DNA from: Acorus gramineus | Taxonomy: Eukaryota; Streptophyta; Magnoliopsida; Acorales; Acoraceae | Direction of reading: 5' to 3' | DNA: 64,000 bases | Assembly: GCA_030737835.1 (NCBI GenBank) | Contig: CM060852.1 | Span: 3,897,813-3,961,812, forward strand | Shown here: positions 53,329-64,000 of the stretch, one piece after another | Layout: each line of letters starts with the position of its first letter | Numbering within the stretch: the first letter of the stretch is position 1 | Translations under genes and position numbers: made by a program | Notes under the pieces: model-generated | Databases searched by the model: none | The model's input: only the letters and a program-made list of their open reading frames with translations | Told to the model about the DNA's origin: nothing

Positions 53329-54117
53329 TCGTGCCCCTGCCTAATGGGCGCGTCTATCCCCACCAAGAGTTTTTCTTACCCCACCAATAAAAAAAAAAAA
53401 AAAAAAAACGGTGTTTGGCTGTTCCCACCAATCCAGATCGACCGAAATTGATCGCCATTTCAGATTTTGGGCGACCGGACTTGGTCGCCATTTCAGATTT
53501 TGGGCGACAGTAATTGGTCGCAATTTCAGGCTTTGGGCGACTGTAATTGGTCGAACAGGGTTCAAAACTATATCTACCTATTTTTTGTAAACAAATAAAT
53601 TTTTGGGTTTATCCATCATATTCTACATTTATTCTTTGATCCAAACAACAGCTAAGGGGCCGAAAAAAATGTAAGTAGGTATACTTTCAATTAATTCAAA
53701 TTTTTATAGAAAAATATTTTATTAGACAAATATATATCATTTTTAAGCTTCGTGTGAATTCGTAGTTAAGAGGATTCTTGGTTTGAAAACAAAAAAAACC
53801 TATCAGTTGATCCAAACACATTATATATTTGGCTTTTGAAAATTAGTCCGTCACTTATGTAAAAAAAAATTGTTCTTATATTCTACATTTAAGAATAATA
53901 ATTGATTCTCCTTACATTACAACTCAGACTTGAAGTGGTATGAAGGATTCAAGGAAGATATACGTCATGGGATTATGTTTCCAAGAAAAAAATTATAAAC
54001 TTTATTACAAATCCTGTTCGACCAAGTTCGGTCGTCCGAAACCTGAAATGACGACCAAGTCCGGTCGCTCAGAATCTGAAATGGCGACCAAGTCCGGTCG
54101 TCGTGCCCCTGCCTAAT
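53329..54117. repeat. inverted arrays of a 33-bp repeat flanked by 17-bp direct repeats
   Basis: A 33-bp unit of the form ttggtcgccatttcagattt plus tgggcgaccggac occurs about 3.5 times at 53436-53555, and about 2.5 times in inverse orientation at 54014-54100. The whole is bounded by an exact 17-bp direct repeat tcgtgcccctgcctaat (53329-53345 and 54101-54117). The arms could fold into a stem with a ~460-bp AT-rich loop. The open frame across the left array only reflects the 33-bp period (11 codons). Confidence 0.82.
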
Positions 54118-55148
54118 TCATATCATAATATACTCTTGAATACTATTACATCGTACAAATGCACATTCTTCATTATATATAATATAGATACATACACGAA
54201 GTAACTAAACATTCAAATTTCAAAAAAAATATGAAAGATGTGCCAGAAAATGTTTGTCTTGCTTGGGTATATTATTTGTTTTGGTAGCAAATTATGTAAG
54301 TTAAGATACAAAGTCCGAAGTGAATTTTTTTTTTTTTTTTTTTGAAAAGTAGGAAGAAGTTTCCTATCAAATTTTATTTTTGAATTCGAATTACAAATTC
54401 TAAAAAGAGAAATATTAGAGATACATAGTAAAGAGGTATCTAATTCTAGAGGGGGCGACCCACGGTAGAGATACAAAACTCGATGTGTTAAATTAAATAT
54501 TTTAAAGTTGAATAAAGTTGATACAGGATAATTTCACTAATTATATGACATTGCTTGATTGTACTATGGAGAATATGCCACCTAAAAAAAACTATAAGCT
54601 GACGAGGGTTTTGATAGATCACCCACTATACATAGATGGGAATAAGCCAAGTCATGAGAAAAAGCATGTAAATCAAAACCAAAAACTTTTGGGATTCCAT
54701 GCGTTTGGTGTTGTGGTACGCAAGCCTGCGTTTGGAAACTTACTCTTGTGGTGCGAAAATCATAGTTTCCATGTGTTTTAAAACACGGCAAAAAATGCCT
54801 TTCACCACCGCCTCCAACTTTCAAATGCAAACGTTGGAATTTTATTTGAATGAGAGTTTGCGTTTACTGCTGGCCTAATGCAATACCAAACACAACCTAA
54901 GGCCTAGTTTGGGACCGAGACGTGGATGTCTGCAATAAAGAAAGTTGTCCGCAGCAGAGAAACGTTGTTTCTGGTGTGTTTTTTTTTATCGTGGACAAAA
55001 ATCGCCTGTTAACACCATTTTTTTCTTTCCCATTACGAACGCAAGAAAAGTGTTTGGATCTGTGATGACGTTACATGGTGTTGTTTGCCACGAAATTTGT
55101 CCCACCCCATCTTTAGCCTCTCCCATCCCTCCGCGCCCACACCCCCCC

Positions 55149-55181
<33 letters not shown>

Positions 55182-55640
55182 GGCCCTCCTTCACCCCTTC
55201 CTACCCCCGTCTTCCTCCACCCATCCCTGCCCTTCGCCCCAGCCCTACCCCTCCTCCTCCTTCTCCTCCTCTTGCACAACCAACATAAAATAGATATTTT
55301 GTAGGATCCATTTATTTGGAGATGTCTAAAGAACGCCATCTATTTGGGTTAGATGTGCATAGACATTGAGTGTGAAAGAGAAACAAAATGGTGCAAATAG
55401 AGGTAATAACAAAGGAGTGCAAGCTTATTGTTTGAATTTGGGATTAATGCATGATGAGCTTGTAAATTAAGAGAACAAAATGTGTGAGATATTTCTATAA
55501 GAGGGATTTACTTACATTTAGAGCGTGCAAATAGAGGCACCCATTAAAGATATAGTGCATCTAATTGCACCCCTCATTGCACCTCTATTAATTGGGTTAT
55601 GTGAAAAAGAGTCATTTATATTCGGATTTTGTGCACACCC
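54118..55640. other. gene-free region with long poly(C)
   Basis: Contains a T run at about 54325-54343 and an uninterrupted 30-nt C run at 55150-55179 embedded in C-rich sequence (55085-55265). The proline-rich frame there is a by-product of the C run and not a credible gene. Confidence 0.5.
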
Positions 55641-56942
55641 CCATTTTGTAAGAGTCATGATACCCAGGCCCCATAATATAAGCCCCACTCACAAGCCCCA
55701 TGAGGTGTCATCATTTCATTGGTTGGTTTTTTGGTTTGTTGACTTTTTCAAAAAATGATAAAATGACAAAATACAAATTTGTCTTTCATTAAAAATTTGT
55801 CTTATTAACCCAAATCCCCCCATTTTCTCTATTTGGTTATGACTCTTCCATGTAAATCTTAAAATCCATTTACCTATTTCAAATTTTGAATTTTGAAATC
55901 ATTACCTAAATTATAATTGAACCTAGATTACACAAAAAATTACCGAAATTATTTTCATTAAAATCCTTCAAACGACTCATTTTCTCTAGGTAGTTATTGT
56001 ATTCAAATTTAAATAAAAAACACATATAGTTAACATATGAAACAGTTATATTTTATATTGATAGTTACAAATATATTTCTTAAATGTTTACATCTCTCAC
56101 AACGATTTGTTACATTTATATAAAAACTGTTACATTTATATAGATGGAACAAACAATTATATTTACCTAAATGTCAAACAGTTACATTTACTATTTAAAA
56201 TTATCTATTTCAATTTCTAGTGCACTGCCTTCCAAAGAAAATGTATCAGAATCCTCTGTAAAAGTATGTACTTCACTGTTACATTTATACGTCATTTCTA
56301 TTTGTATTGTTAAAAGAAATGCACAACATGAGATAATGTTACATTTCAGAGTGTTACATTTATGAATGTAACAAAATTGTGTAAATGAATATCCGAGTTC
56401 GGGAGTCTAATATAAACATCACACGAACCAGTAACAATTAAATGTAACAATATCAAAATTACATTTATGAAATTATAACGAAACAAATATAAAAAAAGTG
56501 TGAAATAATGATCAAAACATAAAAAAAATTCATTTTTTGAATTGAAACATGTAACATAGATTGAATATTTGATCATCAAAAATTTAATTTCAAATTCGAT
56601 GTGACTTTCATTCAATAAGATAAAAGAAAAATAAAAAAAACAATTGACAAACCTGATCCAGAAGAGAGATCCAACTCGATAAAGAACAAATCAGTTTTTC
56701 AAACTTCTTCAGATTAAAATTTTGGGACTGCTACGAATATGTTCATCGTAAATTATAGGAATTAATGATTTTACACAATGCAAGGAAGAAGAAATACAGT
56801 AATTAATGAAATCTCCACAATCCTAGGAATAAATCAAACCGTTTTCCTTGTTTAAAGGTGGTTATCAATTAGAGGGTATAATAGGGACCTATGATGGGGC
56901 CTGAAAAGTTGGGGTCTAGGAATCATTATTGCTTTTGTAAAG
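55640..56942. mobile_element. AT-rich element with inverted ends and TTACATTTA cluster
   Basis: The left end tttgtaagagtcatgatacc, followed by ccaggccccat, is mirrored by the reverse complement of the right end (tttacaaaagcaataatgat, followed by aggccccat). Inside, the word ttacattta or its complement recurs about eight to ten times between 56100 and 56465, plus strand first, then inverted. No coding capacity. The borders are approximate. Confidence 0.5.
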
Positions 56943-59900
56943 AGTTCGACACTACGTCCGTCGTGTAATCGTAAAAAAATCGACATCTCTTGTACCGAAA
57001 TGAACACATATGTCATCCCGTAGCCTCTTGAACCTGGTCGACACTATGACTATCAAGCGATCGTATCATCGCCGAAAACTTGTGTTGAAGGGGTCTTGTT
57101 CGACACTAGTAACGTTGAGAAATCGTATAACTAACGATACTGCTTGTGTCGAAGGTAACACAGAACTAACCCCTTGCCTCTGTAATTTCGTCGACAACAT
57201 GTTTGTCGTTGATTTTTATTATTGTCAACGATGGTGTTGTCGTAGAACAAAATAGTGAACTCGACGGCCATTTTCTGGGTGTGTCGACATGCTATGTGTC
57301 AACGGGTTAGTTATATGGCAACAATGAAAGTGTCAATACTAACAGACTAATCTCATTCTTCATTTTTTTTCAACTATTCAAACATTAAAATAGTCAAACA
57401 TATATTCAAAGAGCTAAATATTTAAATTTTACAAAGTCACTTTCAAGCGTTAGCCCTAACATTTGAACATTATAACAACTTATAAACATAGCAACAAAAA
57501 AAAGCATGGGGTACAAAAACCAAATTCACTATTTTACAAAAGGTTCATTGAATTACGTTCAACGGTTCATCACCCTCTTATTGGTGTTCTCAAATGGGTG
57601 ACTTGGGTGGTGTCAGCATGGGGGGAGGAGTGTTATCTTGACGATAGTTAATAATATTTCATCATCGATTTGTAAAATGCCTATCGTATGTCTCCCTTGT
57701 ACGAGTGGTTGAAGTATTACTTTATCGTAGAATGCTAAGATTAAATTTAGTTCTCTTATGTAAATCTGAACAGATAAAGAAAATCATCGATTTACACATA
57801 TAAATGTGTAACAAAGAGGTACGTAATAAAGTTTAACCACGACAATCTTATCATCAAACTATTTCATAGACATCAATATTGCTCAATAAAAAAAAAAACA
57901 AAAAAGATGATATACCCCACATTATCCAAAGATTAACAAACACTATTGAATGTTCTTGATATATCTATTACCTATATTGTTGATTACTGATAGTGAGTAT
58001 AAAATATAATTGGAACACATTTTAGGAAATTCCAACAATTCAATCCCTATTGAAGCTTATGTTGACACATTCACCATACATTGTGCATCAGGCAGGTTAT
58101 ATGAGTTTCTGGGCTTCACGCCAAAGGTAATTGTCTATTCGTAAATAAATTGATGATTTCATGTCTTTTGTTCATGTAGAACATCATTGAAAATAGGTTG
58201 TATTCAAACTTGCTTGCTTGTGCACCATACATGTGCTTCAGGCAACTATATGAGTTTATGGGCTGATGTATAGTGACCTAAAAACTTGCTCGTATGAAAA
58301 GAAAAAAAAAGATAATTTAGATCAATAGAATCTAAATTTAAACATGAAAGCTAAACATGAATCAAATCATAAACTCCTTAACATGAATCAGACTCTAAAC
58401 AACAATGAAAACCCTAAAACCACTGTAAAAGAATCATGAAATCTCAAACACACAACTCACAATATTCATAGGACGACGTCAAATGCAAATAAAATTTGTA
58501 AGCTTATCATGAAATAAAAATATGGCATCCAATTCATGAAAATGGGCATAATCACAAATATTTATTAAGGAAAATGATACACTCAGTCATATTCACCAAC
58601 CAAAACTCAGATCTCAGATGTTTTTAACTTTTAAAAAATAGTAAACATCATCTAATGAGGTATATGTTTTAATAAAAAGTGCAAATCGCTCCATTTCGAG
58701 TTGAATGAACCCATTTTTAGTAAGTGTAAGAAAAAATTTAGTAAGGTATATACATCATCTAACGAGGTATATGCTTCATTGAATCTGTAACAAGGTATAT
58801 AGGACTGAGTTTTGAACTAAAAACAAAACTGAGTGTAGCAGCACTCACATATTAACCAAACATTATCAAGCCCATTATATTATACCATTCTATCACAAAA
58901 AAAAAAAAAAATCCATATCAATCAATATCCTAATGAAAAGAGAAAACGGTAAAGAGAGGTGTAAAAGAGATGGTGGTGGAGAGGGAGAGCACAAGCGGCT
59001 GGCTGGGCTGGATCATTCACAAGCTAATGACGGTCAGTGAGAAGGGGTCCACGACGAGAGGGGCCGGCGAGAGGTTGGGTTAATTTGGTTTGAGAGGTTT
59101 TCAACTTGCTTGGATTTGAAAGTGTTGGGGGTGTTTAAAGAATGGGTGTAATTTTTGATGGGTGAGCAAAAATATGGGTCTGCAGCCCAATTTGAGGGGT
59201 GCAAATAGAGACACCCTTATATTATCCTCTGTTTGTATATATAATATGACTTATTCTTGAGTATACGGCTATTCTGGTACAAGTGAGTATAAATAAGGAT
59301 AAAATGATTTTGTGTTTGGTTGTATGTGAAATTATTCTCATTAGGAAACGTGATAATAAAATAATTGTTATTTGAATAAAATGTGGATAAAGATTTATAA
59401 AATGTGAAAAAATGATGATAGTTGATTTGACATGTGATTTATAAAAGGTGATGACAGTTGATTTGACAGTGGATCCACATTCTTTGGGTGGAATAACTTG
59501 AAATAATTTCAATTCAATGGGTCATATATCACTTTATATCAGTTTATCTAGACATACATTATCCATGTGTATTATGGACATCCAAAAACCTTATTTAACA
59601 TATTCTACTGCATTCAAGAATCTATTCGAGGTGCATCCAAACGGGGGCTAAAAGATTGTGGTGTGATCTGAATTCCTTGGATCTCTTTTTTGGTTGCACT
59701 GCTTTTTGTTTGTCATTTGTTGCTTGGAGGATTTTAAATGGGGTTGTGATCTGATGGAGTTGTGTGGTCTACTGTCTAAATGAAATGGTGATAGGGAATG
59801 TTGGGTACAGAAGGATTTTAAGTTTTGTTACAACAAAGGCCATTTATCTCATGATGTGGTTTCCATGTAAATGCCAAGGGGAGATAACAAGAAATTGGAA

Positions 59901-61558
59901 GTGTAATCCATTTCAACCTCGTCAATGTGCATATGGTTTGATGCATGTAACTAAGATCAAAGTGTATTGAATTCGAGACTCCACAGAGTGACTGATCTTA
60001 GAAAACTATGAACCGGGTGAAATGACTTCGGTAGATATTGAGCCTTGTTCAGTCACTTGAAAAATCTGCTATTTAACTAGAGGGTGTTGAAATGAGTTGC
60101 ACTATCTGATGGCTTGTTATTTCTACTTAGGTTTACATGGAGTGTGGGAGAGAGAAATAGAGGAAGAGGTGACCCTAGGCATTGATTTTGAACTAGCGTC
60201 CGAATTTGATTGAGTGGTCTAGTATAAGATTCTCCTATATTATTCTCAAAAAAAAGAAAAAGAAAAAAGAGTACTCTAGTCATTTTTATGTGTGAAATAT
60301 GACATTGGTAACTTCATAAAAATTTGTGGAGCATAGGGAATTTCAATTGCATTATTTAATTTTGCTGATGTTTCTTCGATGAGTTTGTTGCTTGGGAGGG
60401 GTGGCTTTTGTTCATTCCGTGAAAGAATACAGCCGGTTTTTCTTGTGAGATCATTGCTCTTATAGGTTTAATTCATGGATATTAATCAGAATAAAGTTGT
60501 TCTGCACTTTACAATAAATGAAGCATTGGAGAATTCCGAAGGATTTGGAGCTTATAAAAATTAATCAGAAATTCTTTGAAATGCACAATGAAGTAAGCCA
60601 TCTAGAGGTCCATGTAGTTGTAATGAATTCAGGATTAAATGTATCACCAGTAAGATGTGTCGTAAACTGTTCGAACTGATGCCCTTTGTAAGCCCTTTGT
60701 CTCTGTTTCCTACATGCTAGGGTACAGAGGTCAAGATGAAATCTTAAATTTGTTGCAGTAAAATATTGGAAGAAGTATATGACACTAGAGATATAGTAGT
60801 ACACTACTATTTGAGTTATTAGGTTAGATTATGAGGATAGAAAAATATGAATGAGCATTGCCCTTTTCCTTGATTCTATGGAATGTGAAGTCTGCTCGAT
60901 TGGGTACCTTTAATCCAATTTACAGGTAATTCTTGATTTGATTTTAATCTGAAGTATTCATCTGAAGCACTCATAGTATACAAATTATTTTAATCTCATT
61001 AAATAATTGCTTGTGTGTGTGTGTGTCCTTTTTTTTGGACATTCTTTATTGCCAATTCTGGTTTTATTTTATCTTTGGAAGGAATGGACTAGTAGGTTTG
61101 CTAAGGAAGTTAGCTCAATCTTTAGAACTGCTTGACGACTTGATGTCTTTTTTTTTTTATTAATTTATTATGAATTGACAAGGTTCACTGGCACTATTAT
61201 GGTCTGACTAGGGGGGAGGGTGGGAATTGGAGCTGATTAATCAAACTTTCTTAATAGTTTCATCCATCTGTAAAAGTTTCATTCATAACCATCTCACCGG
61301 TGGAGTTATTGCCTACATGCATCCACTAGGGATGTTAATGAATACGAATTGGATATTTGGCATGTCATATGGATTTTAGACGGATATGGATATTTGTAAA
61401 CATATCCATACCGATATCCGGATATAATTTTTGTTTCTTAGTAATGTCAGTCATTTTCAGATCTTATGGAGAAAGTCTTGTTTTTCTGTTTTCTTTTCTT
61501 TTTGTTTTTTGGCTGTATCGTTCCAATTATTATGCATCTCTTCACCTTCCTGTTGCAG
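56943..61558. other. gene-free region with degenerate repeats
   Basis: 56940-57240 holds diverged repeats built on tcgacacta and tcgta words. 58070-58265 holds an imperfect direct repeat of about 35 bp ending tatatgagtttmtgggct. The recurring palindrome tgagtgtagcagcactca is at 58830-58847. No proteasome exon upstream of the 61559 fragment could be found by eye, and no other gene was recognised. Confidence 0.45.
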
Positions 61559-61994
61559 GTTTGTACCCAGCTGTCCTGGAAAAGGCCCTACGGGGTACGT
61601 TTACTAGTTGCTGGTCTGGATGAGTCTGGAGCCCACCTTTATTACAACTGCCCCAGTGGGAACTATTTTGAACACCAGGCCTTCGCAATTGGGTCTTTTT
61701 TCCCAGGCAGCGAACACCTACTTAGAGCGAAAATTTGAGACCTTCACAAACTACAAGGGTGAAGAGCTCATCAAGGATGCACTTTTTGCGATCAAAGAGA
61801 CATTGCAGGGAGAGAAGCTGACAAGTTCGATCTGCAAAGTAGCTGTTGTTGGGGTTGATGAGCCCTTCCATTTCGTTGATCCAAAGATGATACAGGAAGT
61901 GATTGACTCAATGGAGGTCATGGAGGAAGCACCAGCTGAGCAGATCGACATGCAGGAGGATAGAAGCCCAGATACTGCTCCTATGGATATTTGA
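61559..61994 (+). pseudogene. PAF: 3' fragment of 20S proteasome alpha-1 subunit (PAF) with frameshift
   Basis: It begins right after an intact acceptor (tgttgcag) and encodes [19 protein letters not shown] and [12 protein letters not shown], the C-terminal part of proteasome subunit alpha type-1. In a T run after the GGGTCT codons there is one extra T. The family sequence then continues in the next frame ([48 protein letters not shown]) to the stop at 61992-61994. Without the extra base the segment would read as a good C-terminus. No upstream PAF exons (N-terminal FRNQYD, DGRVLSRYMR type) were found in the preceding ~13 kb. Two substitutions at usually conserved places (Leu in CTQLS, Arg in YGVRL) also suggest decay. 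It may be a partial duplication; a sequencing slip in the T run alone would not explain the missing 5' part. Confidence 0.8.
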
Positions 61995-62583
61995 TCAACG
62001 TTGTGTTTCCTGGTCCCCTTCCAAGGCAATGGACAGAACAACTCATTTTGAGTATTATTTAGAAGCTTTTCGAGTGATACTCCATTTGTGGACATAACGA
62101 TAATAGATTGTTTGTTAAGGTCCTGCAATTGACACTTTTTTTTTTTTTTTTAATTCATGAAGAAGAAACCATCGGCACTCAGTAGTAGCTCTTGGCCATT
62201 AATTTGCACTCGGGATGCTGGACGTTTTATCAGCTGCAAATAACATTATAACAGATTGATGAAGAGAACAAGAACTCAATTGTTTTCAAATTTGCATTTC
62301 ATGTTGATAAGGGGGTCAGGTGTACTATCATGACAGACAATCGAAACAGTTATGATACATCTTCCATCGAGCTTATAACTCAACAAAGATGAAATCCACA
62401 AGACAAGATTTGCATTCCAGTCGAATATGAAGCAGGCTCTGACAGGATTATAAGCCCTCCCCAACAATAATGGAAAAAAAACCATAGTCATTTTGTCATC
62501 AGTCCCCAAAATGCAACACTAAAGCTGCCACACGACACAAATAATCATGTACTCCAAGTAAATCAATTTTCAAGCAATGAGCT
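61995..62583. other. convergent intergenic region
   Basis: Lies between the PAF fragment (+) and the pfkB kinase stop (-). It contains a T run at about 62136-62150 and the likely kinase 3' untranslated region. Nothing else was recognised. Confidence 0.45.
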
Positions 62584-63952
62584 TTAGACATTCTTGGCAA
62601 ATGGAGGAATTGGAAGGCCCTTGGCCTGCATCTGCTTGTACATCCACTGCCAGTTCTCTGGTCTGACCTCACCACCTAAAGAGCGGGTCACGGAGCCGCC
62701 ACTGCAAGTGCCAACCTTGCAGCACTCATCGAGTGAGAGACCATTCACTAGTCCATATATGAACCCACTTGCAAACAAGTCACCTGCTCCTGTGGCATCA
62801 GTTGCATGCGCTTCTCCTACAGCAGGAATTCGAGCAACCTGAAACAGCAAGATTGTATGTAGATCACGAGGAATCAAGGATTGCACCAATGGCCTGGATA
62901 TTTTGCTTGAATTTCATCAAGGACAAGAGTAACTAATTGAGCATAGAAAAAAGTGAGGGCCAATGTGAATTCAATGATGCATTTATGTTATTTTTGTTCA
63001 TCTAATTACATAATATGTGTACATATACATATAATTAATAACATGCAGTGCAACAAGTAAATGAGTTTCTGTATTCAGAAAACTTGATACAGTGTATCTG
63101 GATCCAAGGAAAGGCAGGGCCACTGAGGCTATTTCTTGGATCAGTACTTTTATCTAGATAACCTATTTTGGCATGAAATCTAGCAAGCACTAAAAATTGG
63201 CTTCAGTTATCCAAAAAGAGTTTAAACTTGAAATATTACTGGAAAAATGAAAATAAAAAAGAAATCAAAAGAGAAAAGAAGGACATGCTTTCAATTGAGA
63301 AATACAAGGTGGGGCACACCTCTTTCTCATGTTTTGCAATGCATCCTTTGGAACCAAGGGTTATCACGGACCACCGACAATATTTGGCCAAGAACGCTAA
63401 AGCAGCCTCAGGATCCGTGTTTGATTCACCCCTGAAATATTGGAGAAGCTAAAAAAAAACCATGCACCACGCAATACTCGCAGTTTTACATTAGGGATAC
63501 ATTCAACTAAATGGAGTTGCAGTTAAATCACCTCAGCAGCTCTCTGGCTTCATCTTCATTAGCGAAACACAGGTCTATATTCCCACTTTCCAATAGCTCT
63601 AGAAGAGGTGTCCTGTACTCTCGAACCATCTGGAAAATAGTTGAAAATAGGTTTAATTTTAATATTACCCATAAAAAAATGAAACAAAAAAATTAAAGTC
63701 TAGTTATACCTCAAAACTGGCCAAGTCAATGGATACAGACATTCCCTCTTGTTTGGCAATCTTCACAGCCGTTTGAATTAAGTCCATATTGAAATATGCA
63801 TATCTCATCACCAACCACTGTATACATTTGCACTCATCAAGAAGCATGAAATCTCAGGAGAGGAAAAAAAAAGTCTAAAAGGAAAGAAGCTACATGACGA
63901 GAAGGATAGTTACCTTTGCACCCTTAAAATCCCCTGTTCTCAACTCACTGGC
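62584..63952 (-). CDS. pfkB-family carbohydrate/nucleoside kinase, 3' part
   Basis: Only the C-terminal exons are inside the window; the gene continues past the right edge. Exons: 63952-63914, 63817-63710, 63629-63532, 63431-63320, 62838-62584, joining in frame to 203 residues. Order: ASELRTGDFKGAK, WLVMRYAYFNMDLIQ, SIDLASFE, MVREYRTPLLELLE, LCFANEDEARELLR, ITLGSKGC, then the pfkB C-terminal signature in DATGAGDLFASGF with the catalytic Asp of GAGD, and a tail ENWQWMYKQMQAKGLP. This is a ribokinase/adenosine-kinase fold that transfers phosphate from ATP to a sugar or nucleoside. The substrate cannot be read from this part. The tail and ANEDEARELLR fit a plant pfkB subgroup that I recall as the At1g19600 type and distinguish it from true adenosine kinase. 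Confidence 0.88.
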
Positions 63953-64000
63953 CTGGAATGGGAAGAAAAGATGTTAGTATAATTAGGTGGTGGTACCTAA

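Noticed and set aside
53341..53565. Frame with 11-residue repeats (RPITVAQNLKW type)
   Set aside because: The 33-bp DNA repeat forces an 11-codon period. The frame has no start context and the same repeat occurs inverted at 54014-54100 without a frame.
54945..55304. Proline-rich frame over the 30-nt C run
   Set aside because: Explained by the homopolymer and C-rich flanks.

Overview
The window is nuclear DNA of a flowering plant. The genes are split by many GT-AG introns. Their products are plant-type: a plastid ADP-glucose pyrophosphorylase large subunit, dihydroflavonol 4-reductase, plastid ornithine carbamoyltransferase and a large auxilin-like protein. The spaces between genes are AT-rich and full of plant-style transposon debris. 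The species cannot be told from sequence alone. No bacterial operons, CRISPR arrays, rRNA or tRNA genes were recognised, and nothing resembles a complete novel defence or biosynthetic system.

Layout, left to right. 3.46-7.27 kb (+): AGPase large subunit, 15 exons, starch synthesis. 8.5-11.6 kb (-): unrecognised coiled-coil protein with a C-terminal membrane segment. 13.3-16.1 kb (-): unrecognised ~711-residue plant protein with a 26-nt micro-exon. 17.6-26.1 kb: gene-free and repeat-rich. It holds two foldback elements, other MITE-like elements, two hAT-like insertions, an 85-bp tandem array, and a ~2.4-kb tandem segmental duplication whose second copy was later broken up by insertions. 27.3-27.6 kb (-): small conserved plant protein. 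29.7-32.1 kb: a 5'-truncated LINE carrying two separate hAT-like insertions. 32.5-34.1 kb (+): DFR (anthocyanin/proanthocyanidin pathway), whose core promoter begins about 240 bp after the LINE poly(A). 34.8-36.5 kb: a terminal-inverted-repeat element followed by a ~0.9-kb near-perfect palindrome ending about 120 bp before the OTC TATA box. 36.7-42.3 kb (+): OTC (arginine synthesis), with a TIR element in its last intron. 42.6-48.6 kb (-): AUL1-like auxilin (clathrin uncoating), tail-to-tail with OTC. 48.6-61.5 kb: gene-free, with several inverted-repeat elements. 61.6-62.0 kb (+): frameshifted 3' fragment of a 20S proteasome alpha-1 (PAF) gene. 62.6 kb to the right edge (-): the 3' part of a pfkB-family sugar/nucleoside kinase gene.

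The genes belong to unrelated pathways and are not a cluster. The most distinctive content is the repeat biology: nested elements with readable target-site duplications, long hairpin-forming elements next to two metabolic gene promoters, and a coding 63-bp (21-residue) repeat in the auxilin gene. Exon borders were set by hand from splice consensus, reading-frame continuity and family knowledge. The joined reading frames of all five recognised complete genes and of both unrecognised multi-exon genes close without internal stops.
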